From positions 496,001-560,000 of the forward strand of contig CAZIOP010000001.1 of the NCBI GenBank assembly GCA_964540895.1: a stretch of 64,000 nucleotides of DNA, read 5' to 3'. Shown piece by piece: positions 1 through 7,241 of the stretch. The stretch comes from Patescibacterium sp964540895. Its GTDB lineage: Bacteria; Patescibacteriota; Patescibacteriia; Patescibacteriales; Patescibacteriaceae. How positions within the stretch are numbered: position 1 is the first letter of the stretch; the number at the start of each line of letters is the position of its first letter. The notes beneath the pieces are model-generated. The model saw only the letters and a program-made list of their open reading frames with translations, did no database searches and was not told the origin of the DNA. The position numbers and the translations under genes were made by a program.

Positions 1-354
1 CCTGGCTAAGGTTGGTTGAGAGTTTGGAAAATAAGCATTAATGAAATAGAATTTTTTATGCTCAAAGGTTATTACTCTACCCTCATCATCAAACTCAGCA
101 ATGCCGATGCCTTTAGTCATCGCTAATGGTTTTTCTTTTGACAATATAGCTGTGCCACTATAACCCGGTCGTTTAGCGGGATTCCAGTCTTCTTCATAGC
201 CCTTAAAATCAAATTCGGCTTTGAGCCGACTTTCATGATCAATCTTGATTTCTTGTATGCCTAATAAGTCAGGTTTTTCTTTTTTTAAAAATTCAACAAA
301 CCCGTTTCTGACACAGGCACGAATACCATTTACGTTCCATGAGAGTAATTTCAT
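1..354 (-). CDS. xth: Exodeoxyribonuclease III / AP endonuclease, N-terminal part
   Basis: Partial gene running off the left edge; 118 codons are visible. Translating the minus strand from the ATG at 354 gives a start MKLLSWNVNGIRAC followed by LLGIQEIKID and GYSGTAILSK, the first metal-binding Asn, the catalytic Glu (IQEIK) and the nucleotide-flipping loop of the exonuclease III fold of the EEP superfamily. The enzyme cuts DNA at abasic sites in base excision repair and removes 3' blocks. The remaining C-terminal catalytic His and Asp lie outside the window. It is transcribed divergently from the DsbA gene, and its -10 shares a palindrome with the -10 of that gene. Confidence 0.93.
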   Translation of the reverse strand, partial: MKLLSWNVNGIRACVRNGFVEFLKKEKPDLLGIQEIKIDHESRLKAEFDFKGYEEDWNPAKRPGYSGTAILSKEKPLAMTKGIGIAEFDDEGRVITFEHKKFYFINAYFPNSQPTLAR

Positions 355-370
355 ATCGTTATTAGTATGA

Positions 371-403
371 TATAATTATAAGGTAGTCCATACATCCTCG
401 CAA
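371..403. promoter_or_regulatory. Overlapping divergent promoters for xth and the DsbA/pilin operon
   Basis: Plus strand: an extended -10 TGATATAAT with TATAAT at 371-376, no good -35, 28 nt before the ATG at 405. Minus strand: TATAAT at 375-380 and TTGCGA at 398-403 with a 17-nt spacer, 20 nt before the xth ATG. The two -10 elements share the palindrome TATAATTATA, so polymerase should not occupy both at once. Confidence 0.6.
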
Positions 404-404
404 T

Positions 405-1133
405 ATGTCAGTAACTTCTCCACGAGTTCACTCTGGTCACCATATTCGTAATATTATTTTAACTATTGTCATTATTCCCGTGGCACTCTTATTAGCGTTA
501 TTGTCACTTAGTTTTGTCATGGATATTTTTGCTCGTAGTGAACGTATTAACCGTGGTGACTATACCATACCAACAGCACAAAGTCCTGTCATTTCGTCTG
601 ATTATCAAGGAGATAGAAAAAAATTAATTGAAGGTGACAATAACCCTTCATTTGGAGCCGCTGAACCACGTGTAACAATCGTCCAATTCTCTGATTTTGG
701 CTGTCCATTTTGTAAAGCCTCATTTCCTGCTTTACGAGAAGTTAGCCTTAAATATCAAGACAAGGTTAAAGTAATTTTCCGTGATTGGCCAGGCCATAAC
801 TTTTCTGTACCCCTAGCTCTGGCAGCTCGCTGTGCTAATGAACAGAATAAATTCTGGGAAATGCATGATAAATTGTTTCAAAATCAGAGTGATACCTTTG
901 GTAGTGACAAAAATCAGCTAGCACTATTGGCTCAACAACTTGGTATTTATAATGACCAGTTTACTGAGTGTTATGACAGTCAAAAATACCTGCCTCAAAT
1001 CCGTCAGAACTTTACCGATGCTGAAGCCTTGCAAGTAGCTGGTACACCTACCTGGTTTATTAATGGTGAAAAAATAGAAGGTCAATTATCAAGTGAGGAC
1101 TTAGAAAAAATACTAGCTCCGTATGTCCAATAG
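405..1133 (+). CDS. Membrane-anchored DsbA-like thiol:disulfide oxidoreductase
   Basis: 242 residues. An N-terminal membrane segment lies at about 15-39, followed by a thioredoxin-fold DsbA domain. The active-site pair is Cys100-Pro-Phe-Cys103 in the context FSDFGCPFCKAS, and the cis-Pro loop AGTPTWFING is near residue 214. The helical insert carries the typical FWEMHDKLFQ signature. It should oxidise cysteines of exported proteins on the outer face of the membrane. It is the first gene of an operon of cysteine-rich exported proteins and overlaps the next gene by 11 nt, so these are its likely substrates. A second member of the family starts at the other end of the window. Family membership is clear; the substrate link is inferred from context. 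Confidence 0.9.
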   Translation: MSVTSPRVHSGHHIRNIILTIVIIPVALLLALLSLSFVMDIFARSERINRGDYTIPTAQSPVISSDYQGDRKKLIEGDNNPSFGAAEPRVTIVQFSDFGCPFCKASFPALREVSLKYQDKVKVIFRDWPGHNFSVPLALAARCANEQNKFWEMHDKLFQNQSDTFGSDKNQLALLAQQLGIYNDQFTECYDSQKYLPQIRQNFTDAEALQVAGTPTWFINGEKIEGQLSSEDLEKILAPYVQ

Positions 1134-2106
1134 AAAATTAGCCTGGTATAGAAATCTTCATATCATAGTTATTGGTATAATGTTTTTTCTTTCGTTAACT
1201 ACGGTGTCACATGTTGATGCAGTCATAGGTTGCTGCGAAAAAACCAATCGAAATAATGGCGCAAAATCATACATGGATGCGACTAAAGAAGACTGCGATG
1301 CTGTTCCGCAAACTAGTAACAATACTTTCACAGTTAAATATTTTCCTGATGCTATTGCTTTGAATAATACGAAATGTTTACCAGTCCCGCCTGCCAAAAC
1401 ACGAGAAGAAGGTCAAGTAGTAACTCTTAAACCAGCTGTCTCCATACCAGGTTCAAAATTTATCGCTGGAGAAGAAATCAAAGTTGAAGAAAGTACCTTA
1501 ACACTAGCCAATTACATTGTCGCTATTTTCAAATATGCTACCGGTGTTATTGGTATTATCGCCGCTATCATGCTCATGGCGGCTGGTATCATGTGGTTAA
1601 CCGCCGGCGGCAATCATGAACAAATTAGTACAGCCAAACAAATGATCTTCTCAAGTCTCATTGGCATGAGCTTAAGTTTTGGTGCTTTTCTATTACTTTC
1701 AATGGTGAATACTAACTTGGTGAATTTAAGAATTACCCCAGTTCAAAATACTAAAAAAATTGATATTGCTCAGAAAGGTTGTTGTAAAAAATTCAGTAAT
1801 AATCCGTTAGGTGCTTTTACTACTGAAAATAGCACCAGTACCCAATGTGAAAAGTTAAACGAACAAGTTGGTAATGAAGATAATCAATATTTTAGAATTG
1901 AGTTTTTTCCATTCCAAGCAGCTGACGAAAATGATTGTGTACCTTTAGGCTGCTGTTCATATAACGGAGGCTTCACTCAATACAAGCCAACCTTAATGTA
2001 TAAAAAAGAGTGTGATGAAAAAGGATCAGGCTTAAGTAGTACATCTTTTGTCATTGTTCCTCCTGAAAAATTAACCGATAAAGAAGTTGGGGATTCTTGT
2101 CCATAA
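1123..2106 (+). CDS. Cysteine-rich T4SS-pilin-like (VirB2/TrbC-type) membrane protein
   Basis: 327 residues. A signal peptide at about 10-33 ends VSHVDA. Two membrane helices at about 128-205 have the core AGIMWLTAGGN between them, the VirB2/TrbC-like arrangement seen in CPR pilin-like families. Three cysteine modules of similar form (paired CC, about 20-30 residues, single C) sit at the N-terminus and twice after the helices, beginning GCCEKT, GCCKKF and GCCSYN. Unlike its three paralogues downstream it has no recognisable enzyme domain, so it may be the structural member. It overlaps the DsbA gene by 11 nt. The pilin-like anchor is well supported; the function is not known. Confidence 0.75.
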   Translation: MSNRKLAWYRNLHIIVIGIMFFLSLTTVSHVDAVIGCCEKTNRNNGAKSYMDATKEDCDAVPQTSNNTFTVKYFPDAIALNNTKCLPVPPAKTREEGQVVTLKPAVSIPGSKFIAGEEIKVEESTLTLANYIVAIFKYATGVIGIIAAIMLMAAGIMWLTAGGNHEQISTAKQMIFSSLIGMSLSFGAFLLLSMVNTNLVNLRITPVQNTKKIDIAQKGCCKKFSNNPLGAFTTENSTSTQCEKLNEQVGNEDNQYFRIEFFPFQAADENDCVPLGCCSYNGGFTQYKPTLMYKKECDEKGSGLSSTSFVIVPPEKLTDKEVGDSCP

Positions 2107-2108
2107 TT

Positions 2109-3212
2109 ATGAAACACTTATTAACTATTTTAATTTTATTTTTCTTGTTGATACCCGGACTATCTCACGCTGCTCCAGCCTGCTGTAAAGTCACCACTGA
2201 TATTCTCGCTACCGGGAGTATTCAAACTGTTTATATAAACCTTGAAAAAGAAGACTGCGAACGACGACAAGGACCATATACTCGAACTGTTTTCATGGGT
2301 GGCCAATTAGCCTCTGATGATGGCAAGAGTTGTAGTGATACGGTTGCACAACCCGAAGATAACGGTCCCTCAAAACCAATTCCACCAGTACTAGCTGTTT
2401 CAATTCCTGGCATGGGCAAGTTTAGTGATGTTACCTGTGATGAAACTGATCCTGATTGTGGTATTCCTTGGATTGGTGAATATATTAAAGCTATCTATAA
2501 TTATGGTTTAATTGTCATTGGAATAATATCAGTTATCGTTATGATGATTGGTGGGGTCATGAGAATAACATCTGGCGGCAACAAAGAACAAATTGGTCGA
2601 GGTAATAACTTTATCAAAAGCAGTTTTCTTGGCATTACTCTTGCGGTTTGTTCATACCTTATTCTCTTTTTAGTTAACCCTAACCTAACAATCTTAAAAC
2701 CAATTGATATCAAATACGTTGCTGAAAAAGATATTCCCGAAGGAGAGCCAATTGATATTGCTGTCTTTGAAAATTCACCTCAAGCATCCAACTTTTCTTT
2801 GGACCAATCAAGCTGGCAAGAAATTCCTAAATCACCTGGAGTATGTATGAACAGTGGTGCTCGGGCTGCACCTCAATTTATTGAAAAACTAAAAGTTGCT
2901 GGTGCCTGTCTTAATGCCAAAAACTCTAGTTGGTGTATCAGTGGTACTGCTGCTCGTGATGTTTCAAATCAAGAAAGATTATATAAACAAAATTGCTCAG
3001 GTGGAACCTGCCATCCACCGACCTGTAATCCATATCCATTGGGACAAAAAATCTGTCCTCATACCTCAGGATCAGCCGCAGACTTGAATAGGCACGTAAG
3101 TTTCTATACAGATGCCAGTAAATGTCTTGCAGCCGCTGGCTTTTGTCGATTATGTAGCGAAGAATGGCATTGGGAATATCCCAAAATGTCTTCGGGATGT
3201 ACCTGTAATTAA
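2109..3212 (+). CDS. Pilin-like membrane protein with C-terminal M15 (VanY-type) peptidase domain
   Basis: The ATG at 2109 is preferred over the TTG at 2097 because it starts a clean signal peptide (MKHLLTILILFFLL...SHA). A CC...C module follows, then two membrane helices at about 130-200 with the shared core IGGVMRITSGGN and the exit motif LVNPNLTIL. The C-terminal roughly 120 residues read as an M15 D-Ala-D-Ala peptidase: SGTAARDVSNQ, then HTSGSAAD (His-x6-Asp zinc ligands) and EEWHWEY (catalytic Glu and third ligand His, ExxH). This family trims peptide stems of peptidoglycan. The domain is extra rich in cysteines, consistent with the DsbA gene upstream. The assignment rests on ligand spacing, not on a database search. 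Confidence 0.78.
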   Translation: MKHLLTILILFFLLIPGLSHAAPACCKVTTDILATGSIQTVYINLEKEDCERRQGPYTRTVFMGGQLASDDGKSCSDTVAQPEDNGPSKPIPPVLAVSIPGMGKFSDVTCDETDPDCGIPWIGEYIKAIYNYGLIVIGIISVIVMMIGGVMRITSGGNKEQIGRGNNFIKSSFLGITLAVCSYLILFLVNPNLTILKPIDIKYVAEKDIPEGEPIDIAVFENSPQASNFSLDQSSWQEIPKSPGVCMNSGARAAPQFIEKLKVAGACLNAKNSSWCISGTAARDVSNQERLYKQNCSGGTCHPPTCNPYPLGQKICPHTSGSAADLNRHVSFYTDASKCLAAAGFCRLCSEEWHWEYPKMSSGCTCN

Positions 3213-3233
3213 GACTTTGCCTTTATATAGTGT

Positions 3234-4250
3234 ATGAAACAAAAAATACTATTATTTCTTTTTCTAATCTGTTGTTTATTCTTACATCCACCGGTTATTC
3301 TTGCTCAAGATGAAAAACTTCCTGTCCTTATAGCACCTGACCTTGCTGTAACAATTCCTGGGAGTAAGGATTTTAAAAATATAGACTGCCAACAAGGGGA
3401 AGTTTGCAATATCCCCTGGCTAGCAGATTATATTAATAATCTTCAACGCTATCTGATTGGCATAGTCGGAATTGTGGCAGTTATTGCTCTTATGATTGGA
3501 GGAATAATGTGGCTTACATCGTCTGGTAATAGTAGCCAAGTAAGTGAAGCAAAAAAAATAATTAGTGGAAGTCTCATTGGTCTATTTCTTACCTTTAGTT
3601 CATATCTTATTTTATATATAGTTAACCCAAATTTAACAGTTTTAAAAAGTCTCTCCCTTCGATCTCTAAAAAAGATAGACCTTGAAGAGTTATTATATGA
3701 GGTTAATAATAGTGATTCATTAACCCCTGATCAATCACGAACTATTAATTCAATTGATAAGAGTGGCGTCATTGCTCATACGGGCGATAAAAAAAGTGAT
3801 TATGTTAAACAAAGTTGTGCTCAATCAAATTTTAACGGCGGACAAAGTCTAACTTTTTATACAACCGGATATTATAAACCAAGTCCTTGGGAAAACAGTA
3901 ATAAATTCTTTTGTTCTGTTGGACTTAATTGTTCGTGTCCTACTGGTAAACATATCTTTGACGGAACCTGTAGTCATAAGTATGGTAAATGTCCCTACTT
4001 TGCTTCCAACGTACCGTATTGTAATCGAAATTCAGCAGGCACAGATCCTGCTCCTGGGACAATCGCTGCTGATCTATCTTGCTTTAACTTAGGAGATAAA
4101 GTCTGTCTCGCAAATAAAATTACGTTAACAGTAGCTGATAGCGGTGGAGCAATTAAGGGCCGGCGCTTTGATATCTGGTCTGGCAATGACTACAAAGCAG
4201 CTTTAGCAAATACTGGTATCGTCAATGTAACTCTAGGACCATGTCATTAA
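3234..4250 (+). CDS. Pilin-like membrane protein with C-terminal 3D domain
   Basis: 338 residues. The signal peptide ends near VILAQ. The shared anchor at about 60-135 (WLADYI, IGGIMWLTSSGN, YIVNPNLTVL) is nearly the same as in the flanking paralogues. After a linker the C-terminus holds a 3D domain (named for three conserved aspartates): TTGYYKPS, then AADLSC, VADSGGAIKGRRFDIW. This is the MltA/RlpA/Sps-type double-psi barrel found in lytic transglycosylases and Rpf-like muralytic enzymes, so a peptidoglycan-cutting role is likely. Several cysteines (CSVGLNCSCPTG) sit in an insert before the aspartates. The start lies 21 nt after the previous stop; the 3' end overlaps the next gene by 10 nt. 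Confidence 0.8.
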   Translation: MKQKILLFLFLICCLFLHPPVILAQDEKLPVLIAPDLAVTIPGSKDFKNIDCQQGEVCNIPWLADYINNLQRYLIGIVGIVAVIALMIGGIMWLTSSGNSSQVSEAKKIISGSLIGLFLTFSSYLILYIVNPNLTVLKSLSLRSLKKIDLEELLYEVNNSDSLTPDQSRTINSIDKSGVIAHTGDKKSDYVKQSCAQSNFNGGQSLTFYTTGYYKPSPWENSNKFFCSVGLNCSCPTGKHIFDGTCSHKYGKCPYFASNVPYCNRNSAGTDPAPGTIAADLSCFNLGDKVCLANKITLTVADSGGAIKGRRFDIWSGNDYKAALANTGIVNVTLGPCH

Positions 4251-4552
4251 ATCTTTTTTCAAAAATACTTCTTATATCGTTCCTTCTGCTGGCCAATGGG
4301 GCACACGCAGCCAATTCGTCATGCACGGCATTAAATCGTTCTATTCATGGTAACTGTAGTATATTAGGAGAGGGCTATATTAATTCCTCCGATTCTAAAA
4401 ACTGTGATAATCTTGGAGAAGAAGGCCTGTGTTGTTGTCCCCTGTCAGTGACAAAAAAAACATCTCCTAAATATATTCTGATTGCATCGGTCACTGGCTT
4501 TCTCGGGCTTCTTACTATAATTACACTAATAGCTAAAAAAAATGCTCAATAG
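4241..4552 (+). CDS. Small cysteine-rich exported protein with C-terminal membrane anchor
   Basis: 103 residues. The signal peptide ends near GAHA. The roughly 45-residue outer part has cysteine clusters (ALNRSIHGNCS, ending GLCCCPL), followed by a membrane helix at about 76-97 and a short lysine-rich tail. I do not recognise a family. The cysteine pattern recalls the CC...C modules of its neighbours, and the overlaps on both sides (10 nt with the gene before, 11 nt with the gene after) place it firmly in the operon. It could be an accessory subunit of the same complex; this is inferred from position only. Confidence 0.7.
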   Translation: MSLNLFSKILLISFLLLANGAHAANSSCTALNRSIHGNCSILGEGYINSSDSKNCDNLGEEGLCCCPLSVTKKTSPKYILIASVTGFLGLLTIITLIAKKNAQ

Positions 4553-5564
4553 GAAAAAAATATTCACTTACATTTTTCTACTCTACGGAATATGTGTATG
4601 TTCCTTGTCTTTGGTATCTGCTCAAAGTAATGATATTGGTGACTCAACTCTGAAAGTTAGCAATCCCTTTGATAGTCCTAATTTAGCTGTACGTATACCT
4701 GGGTTAAATTTCGGAAAAACGGTGTGTACGGCTACAGAATGTAGTACTCCTTGGCTAGCTGATTATACGAGTGCTCTTTATAAATATGGTATTGGAGTAA
4801 TTGGAATTTTGGCAGTAGTCACTATGATGATAGGTGGTATTGTCTGGCTTACAGCAGGTGGAAATAGTGAACGAGTAAGCGAGGCTAGAACCTGGATCGG
4901 CGGAAGTATTATTGGTATATTTATTGCTCTAACATCATACCTTATTCTAAATTTTGTTAACCCCGCCTTAACTGAACTATCGCCTGTTAAGATAAAATAT
5001 ATCGATAAAATAGACCTTGATCGTCAAGATTCGCCTGATGCTGGAAATCACACACCAAGTGGCACCAACGATCCCTCATGCTTAGCCACAGGTGGTGTTA
5101 ATGATATGGAATCAATAGTAAGTAAATATGAAGGCGGAAAAGTTACATATCGATATGGAGCTTACGGTGGTGATGGTATACCATACAATAATCGTCCGAC
5201 AGCTTGTCCATCTGGACAAATTTGTTTTGATTGCTCTAATTTTATTAGACATATTTTTTCTTGTGTTGGTAAAGTCGGACCAAGCGGAACAACGGCTGAT
5301 ATATTTAATGGTCAAGAAAAAATTTCTTCGGCAACGGCTACATCGGTTAACGGAAAAACACTTAATCCTGGTGACTTAGTTGGCTGGCCAAAAATTGGTT
5401 CTGGTAACACTGGTCACGTCATACTCTATATCGGTAACGGAAAAGTCGGTGAAGTCCATGGTGGCACTGGCTGGAATGGAGATGCAGTTCGAATTTCATC
5501 TTTCTTTGACTACTACAATCGCTATGCCTCACGTAAAGATCTTCGGATTCTACGATTACACTAA
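4542..5564 (+). CDS. Pilin-like membrane protein with C-terminal NlpC/P60 peptidase domain
   Basis: 340 residues. The signal peptide ends near VSAQ. The shared two-helix anchor at about 70-145 has WLADYT, IGGIVWLTAGGN and NFVNPALTEL. The C-terminal roughly 150 residues form an NlpC/P60 papain-like domain. The catalytic Cys sits in FDCSNFIRHIF, a LNPGDLVGWP strand follows, and the His is in TGHVILYIGNGKVGEVHGG. Such enzymes cut D-Glu to diaminopimelate (or Lys) bonds in peptidoglycan stems. This is the third different wall-active domain on the same anchor in one operon. Another two overlapping reading frames at 5128-5637 are shadows of this domain. Confidence 0.85.
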   Translation: MLNRKKIFTYIFLLYGICVCSLSLVSAQSNDIGDSTLKVSNPFDSPNLAVRIPGLNFGKTVCTATECSTPWLADYTSALYKYGIGVIGILAVVTMMIGGIVWLTAGGNSERVSEARTWIGGSIIGIFIALTSYLILNFVNPALTELSPVKIKYIDKIDLDRQDSPDAGNHTPSGTNDPSCLATGGVNDMESIVSKYEGGKVTYRYGAYGGDGIPYNNRPTACPSGQICFDCSNFIRHIFSCVGKVGPSGTTADIFNGQEKISSATATSVNGKTLNPGDLVGWPKIGSGNTGHVILYIGNGKVGEVHGGTGWNGDAVRISSFFDYYNRYASRKDLRILRLH

Positions 5565-5570
5565 CACCGT

Positions 5571-6179
5571 ATGCTTACAAAAATCATCAAACTACTTTTG
5601 CTGTGTGTCATTGCTTTCGCTATCTTTCATCTTGTGACTCAAGATGGCGCCTATTGGACACGCTTTAAAATGTATCGATTGTTACTAACAAAACCATTAG
5701 ATGAAATCAGAAATGATTATGCCGGGAGATCTTGTACCGTCTTTAGTGAAACAGAAAAACAGACTGGTACTTTTGAAGCTTTTGTGACTGGATACTGCAA
5801 ACCAAAGGCTTCTGACTTCCCAACCCGACATGATTTCCTCTGTTCAACATCTCTCAATTGTTCTTGTCCTGACGGCAAAGAAACTGACAAAAACTGCTCT
5901 TCCACGTCATTATCATGGCAAGGCTGTAAAGATTTTGATGATACCAAAATAGATTATTGTCACCAGACCGCCTCTACTCTAAAACCTGAAGCTGGCCATA
6001 TAGCAGCTGATTGGAGCTGTTTTGCCAAGAATAGTGAAATTGAAATCGAGGGGAAAAAATATAGTGTAACTGATAAAGGTGGGTTGATAAAAGGAAGAAG
6101 ATTTGATATTTGGTTTGATAGTTGTTCTGAAGCTGAAAAAACTACAGGAATTTACAAGGTGAAAATACCTGTTAAATAA
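5571..6179 (+). CDS. Exported 3D-domain protein without the pilin-like anchor
   Basis: 202 residues. A single N-terminal membrane segment or uncleaved signal lies at about 5-24. The C-terminal two thirds repeat the 3D domain of the gene at 3234: FVTGYCKPKAS, the cysteine insert STSLNCSCPDG, AADWSCF, VTDKGGLIKGRRFDIW. The sequence around the second and third aspartates is almost identical to the paralogue, so this looks like a duplicate that lost the two-helix anchor, or the ancestral free form. Predicted role: peptidoglycan lytic enzyme acting outside the membrane. It starts 6 nt after the previous stop. Confidence 0.8.
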   Translation: MLTKIIKLLLLCVIAFAIFHLVTQDGAYWTRFKMYRLLLTKPLDEIRNDYAGRSCTVFSETEKQTGTFEAFVTGYCKPKASDFPTRHDFLCSTSLNCSCPDGKETDKNCSSTSLSWQGCKDFDDTKIDYCHQTASTLKPEAGHIAADWSCFAKNSEIEIEGKKYSVTDKGGLIKGRRFDIWFDSCSEAEKTTGIYKVKIPVK

Positions 6180-6186
6180 TAACAAT

Positions 6187-6399
6187 ATGATTTACTTCAC
6201 CGCTTACGCCAATCAAAAATTTACACTATTAAACAATCATGGTGTTTTTATTCGTAAAGAACAAGTTGAAGCTACATTTATATCTCCTGATAACCGAGGA
6301 CGAATTGGAAAATATCAAACAATTGAACGAGATGGAGTAAAAATTATTTACCAAAAAGACGGGGATGTAAAAAAAGTTATTACGTTTTATCCAATATAA
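6187..6399 (+). CDS. DUF4258-like small protein
   Basis: 70 residues. The layout of an initial YFTAYANQKF, HGVFIRKEQVEATFISPDNRG, a central IYQKDGDVKKVITFYP and no membrane segment matches the DUF4258 pattern (an RGI-type helix, then a beta strand ending in VxTxYP). DUF4258 proteins share a fold with RelE/BrnT-type toxins and often sit next to a DUF2283 protein, as here. The gene begins 7 nt after the 3D gene, so it may be co-transcribed with the wall operon. Toxin activity is inferred, not seen. Confidence 0.6.
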   Translation: MIYFTAYANQKFTLLNNHGVFIRKEQVEATFISPDNRGRIGKYQTIERDGVKIIYQKDGDVKKVITFYPI

Positions 6400-6403
6400 T
6401 AAT

Positions 6404-6610
6404 ATGCAGTATGATTTAGAAGCCAATATTATGAGTTGGGAAATTGGACATGGAAAAATCGTCCGAGTTAAAGAAATTGGTAATTTTATTGTCCACTTGT
6501 CCAAAGCTGGTAAACCAATACTTATTGAAATTCTTGATGCTTCAAAATTCAAAACTAAGTTAAGTAAACTTGAAACAATTAAACAAATTAGTGAGGCCTT
6601 TGGTACCTAA
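6404..6610 (+). CDS. DUF2283-like small protein
   Basis: 68 residues. It opens MQYDLEANIMSWEI and has the diagnostic SKAGKPILIEILDASKF, matching the DUF2283 layout (short beta strands, then the GxxxxIEILDAS motif). It starts 4 nt after the DUF4258 gene. The pair resembles a toxin-antitoxin-like unit in which the DUF2283 member would be the antitoxin; no DNA-binding domain is visible, so it would not be a classical autorepressor. Confidence 0.6.
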   Translation: MQYDLEANIMSWEIGHGKIVRVKEIGNFIVHLSKAGKPILIEILDASKFKTKLSKLETIKQISEAFGT

Positions 6611-6626
6611 TATATATATAAATACC

Positions 6627-7145
6627 TTAAACTGCCAGTTGTGTTTTCATTACTTTCCGAGATTCAAACTGAGAAATAACTCCATTAGTGCGCAAGATTT
6701 CGGTCAATACTTCTAGTTGAGATTTTGTTGCCATATTTGCTTCAAGTCTGTCAAAACGCTGGCTAACTTCTTTCTTAAAAGCGGCAAAAGAGATATAAAT
6801 AGCTTCTACTACTTCATTTAATGTATTAGGAAGATCATTGTGAAATTTTTTTAGCTCTAAATCAGAATCTTCAAGCTTGATAACAGAGCCCTCAAGCTTA
6901 GTAACAGAGTTCTGAATTACAGACACTGAATTTTCGAGTTTAGTGACAGAATCCTGGAGTTTGATAACAGAGACTTCAAGCTTCGTAACCGAATCTTCCA
7001 GTTTGTTAACTTTATTCTCAAGTCTAACAAATGAAGTATGAAGTATGATAAATGAACTCTTGAGCTCATTTAAAGAGTTCATGATATCTTGTAGGGTTGG
7101 CTCAACCACTTGCATAGGTATTTGCTTAATTGCGGAGAGATTCAT
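6627..7145 (-). CDS. Coiled-coil protein with perfect heptad repeats
   Basis: 172 residues. Residues about 43-100 are near-exact seven-residue repeats of the type VTKLEDS / VIKLQDS / VTKLENS, an uninterrupted coiled coil. The encoding DNA is repetitive in 21-nt units. The C-terminal part (KKEVSQRFDRLEANMATKSQLEVLTEIL) looks like a second short coil and a capping helix. No signal peptide or membrane segment. It resembles small coiled-coil DUF proteins common in CPR genomes, function unknown. It lies on the opposite strand from the wall operon and convergent with it, and it is separated from rpoC upstream by a strong hairpin. Confidence 0.65.
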   Translation of the reverse strand: MNLSAIKQIPMQVVEPTLQDIMNSLNELKSSFIILHTSFVRLENKVNKLEDSVTKLEVSVIKLQDSVTKLENSVSVIQNSVTKLEGSVIKLEDSDLELKKFHNDLPNTLNEVVEAIYISFAAFKKEVSQRFDRLEANMATKSQLEVLTEILRTNGVISQFESRKVMKTQLAV

Positions 7146-7178
7146 ATCAATCTAATATAGCAAAGAATATATACTGAA

Positions 7179-7223
7179 ACAAGACTAAAAAACTGCTCTA
7201 AGTTAAGCAGTTTTTAGTCTTGT
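7179..7223 (-). terminator. Terminator after rpoC
   Basis: A long inverted repeat with arms 7179-7197 and 7206-7223 and an 8-nt loop. The A/T-rich part of the stem supplies the U-tract. It lies between the rpoC stop and the coiled-coil gene. Confidence 0.75.
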
Positions 7224-7241
7224 TATTTTATTTTTATAAAT

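Noticed and set aside
5128..5637. Two open frames overlapping the NlpC/P60 gene in another frame
   Set aside because: They lie fully within a gene with clear catalytic motifs, have no ribosome binding site and no recognisable domain; shadows.
6850..7020. Repeats that could be mistaken for a CRISPR array
   Set aside because: The 21-nt units are contiguous without spacers and encode heptads in frame.
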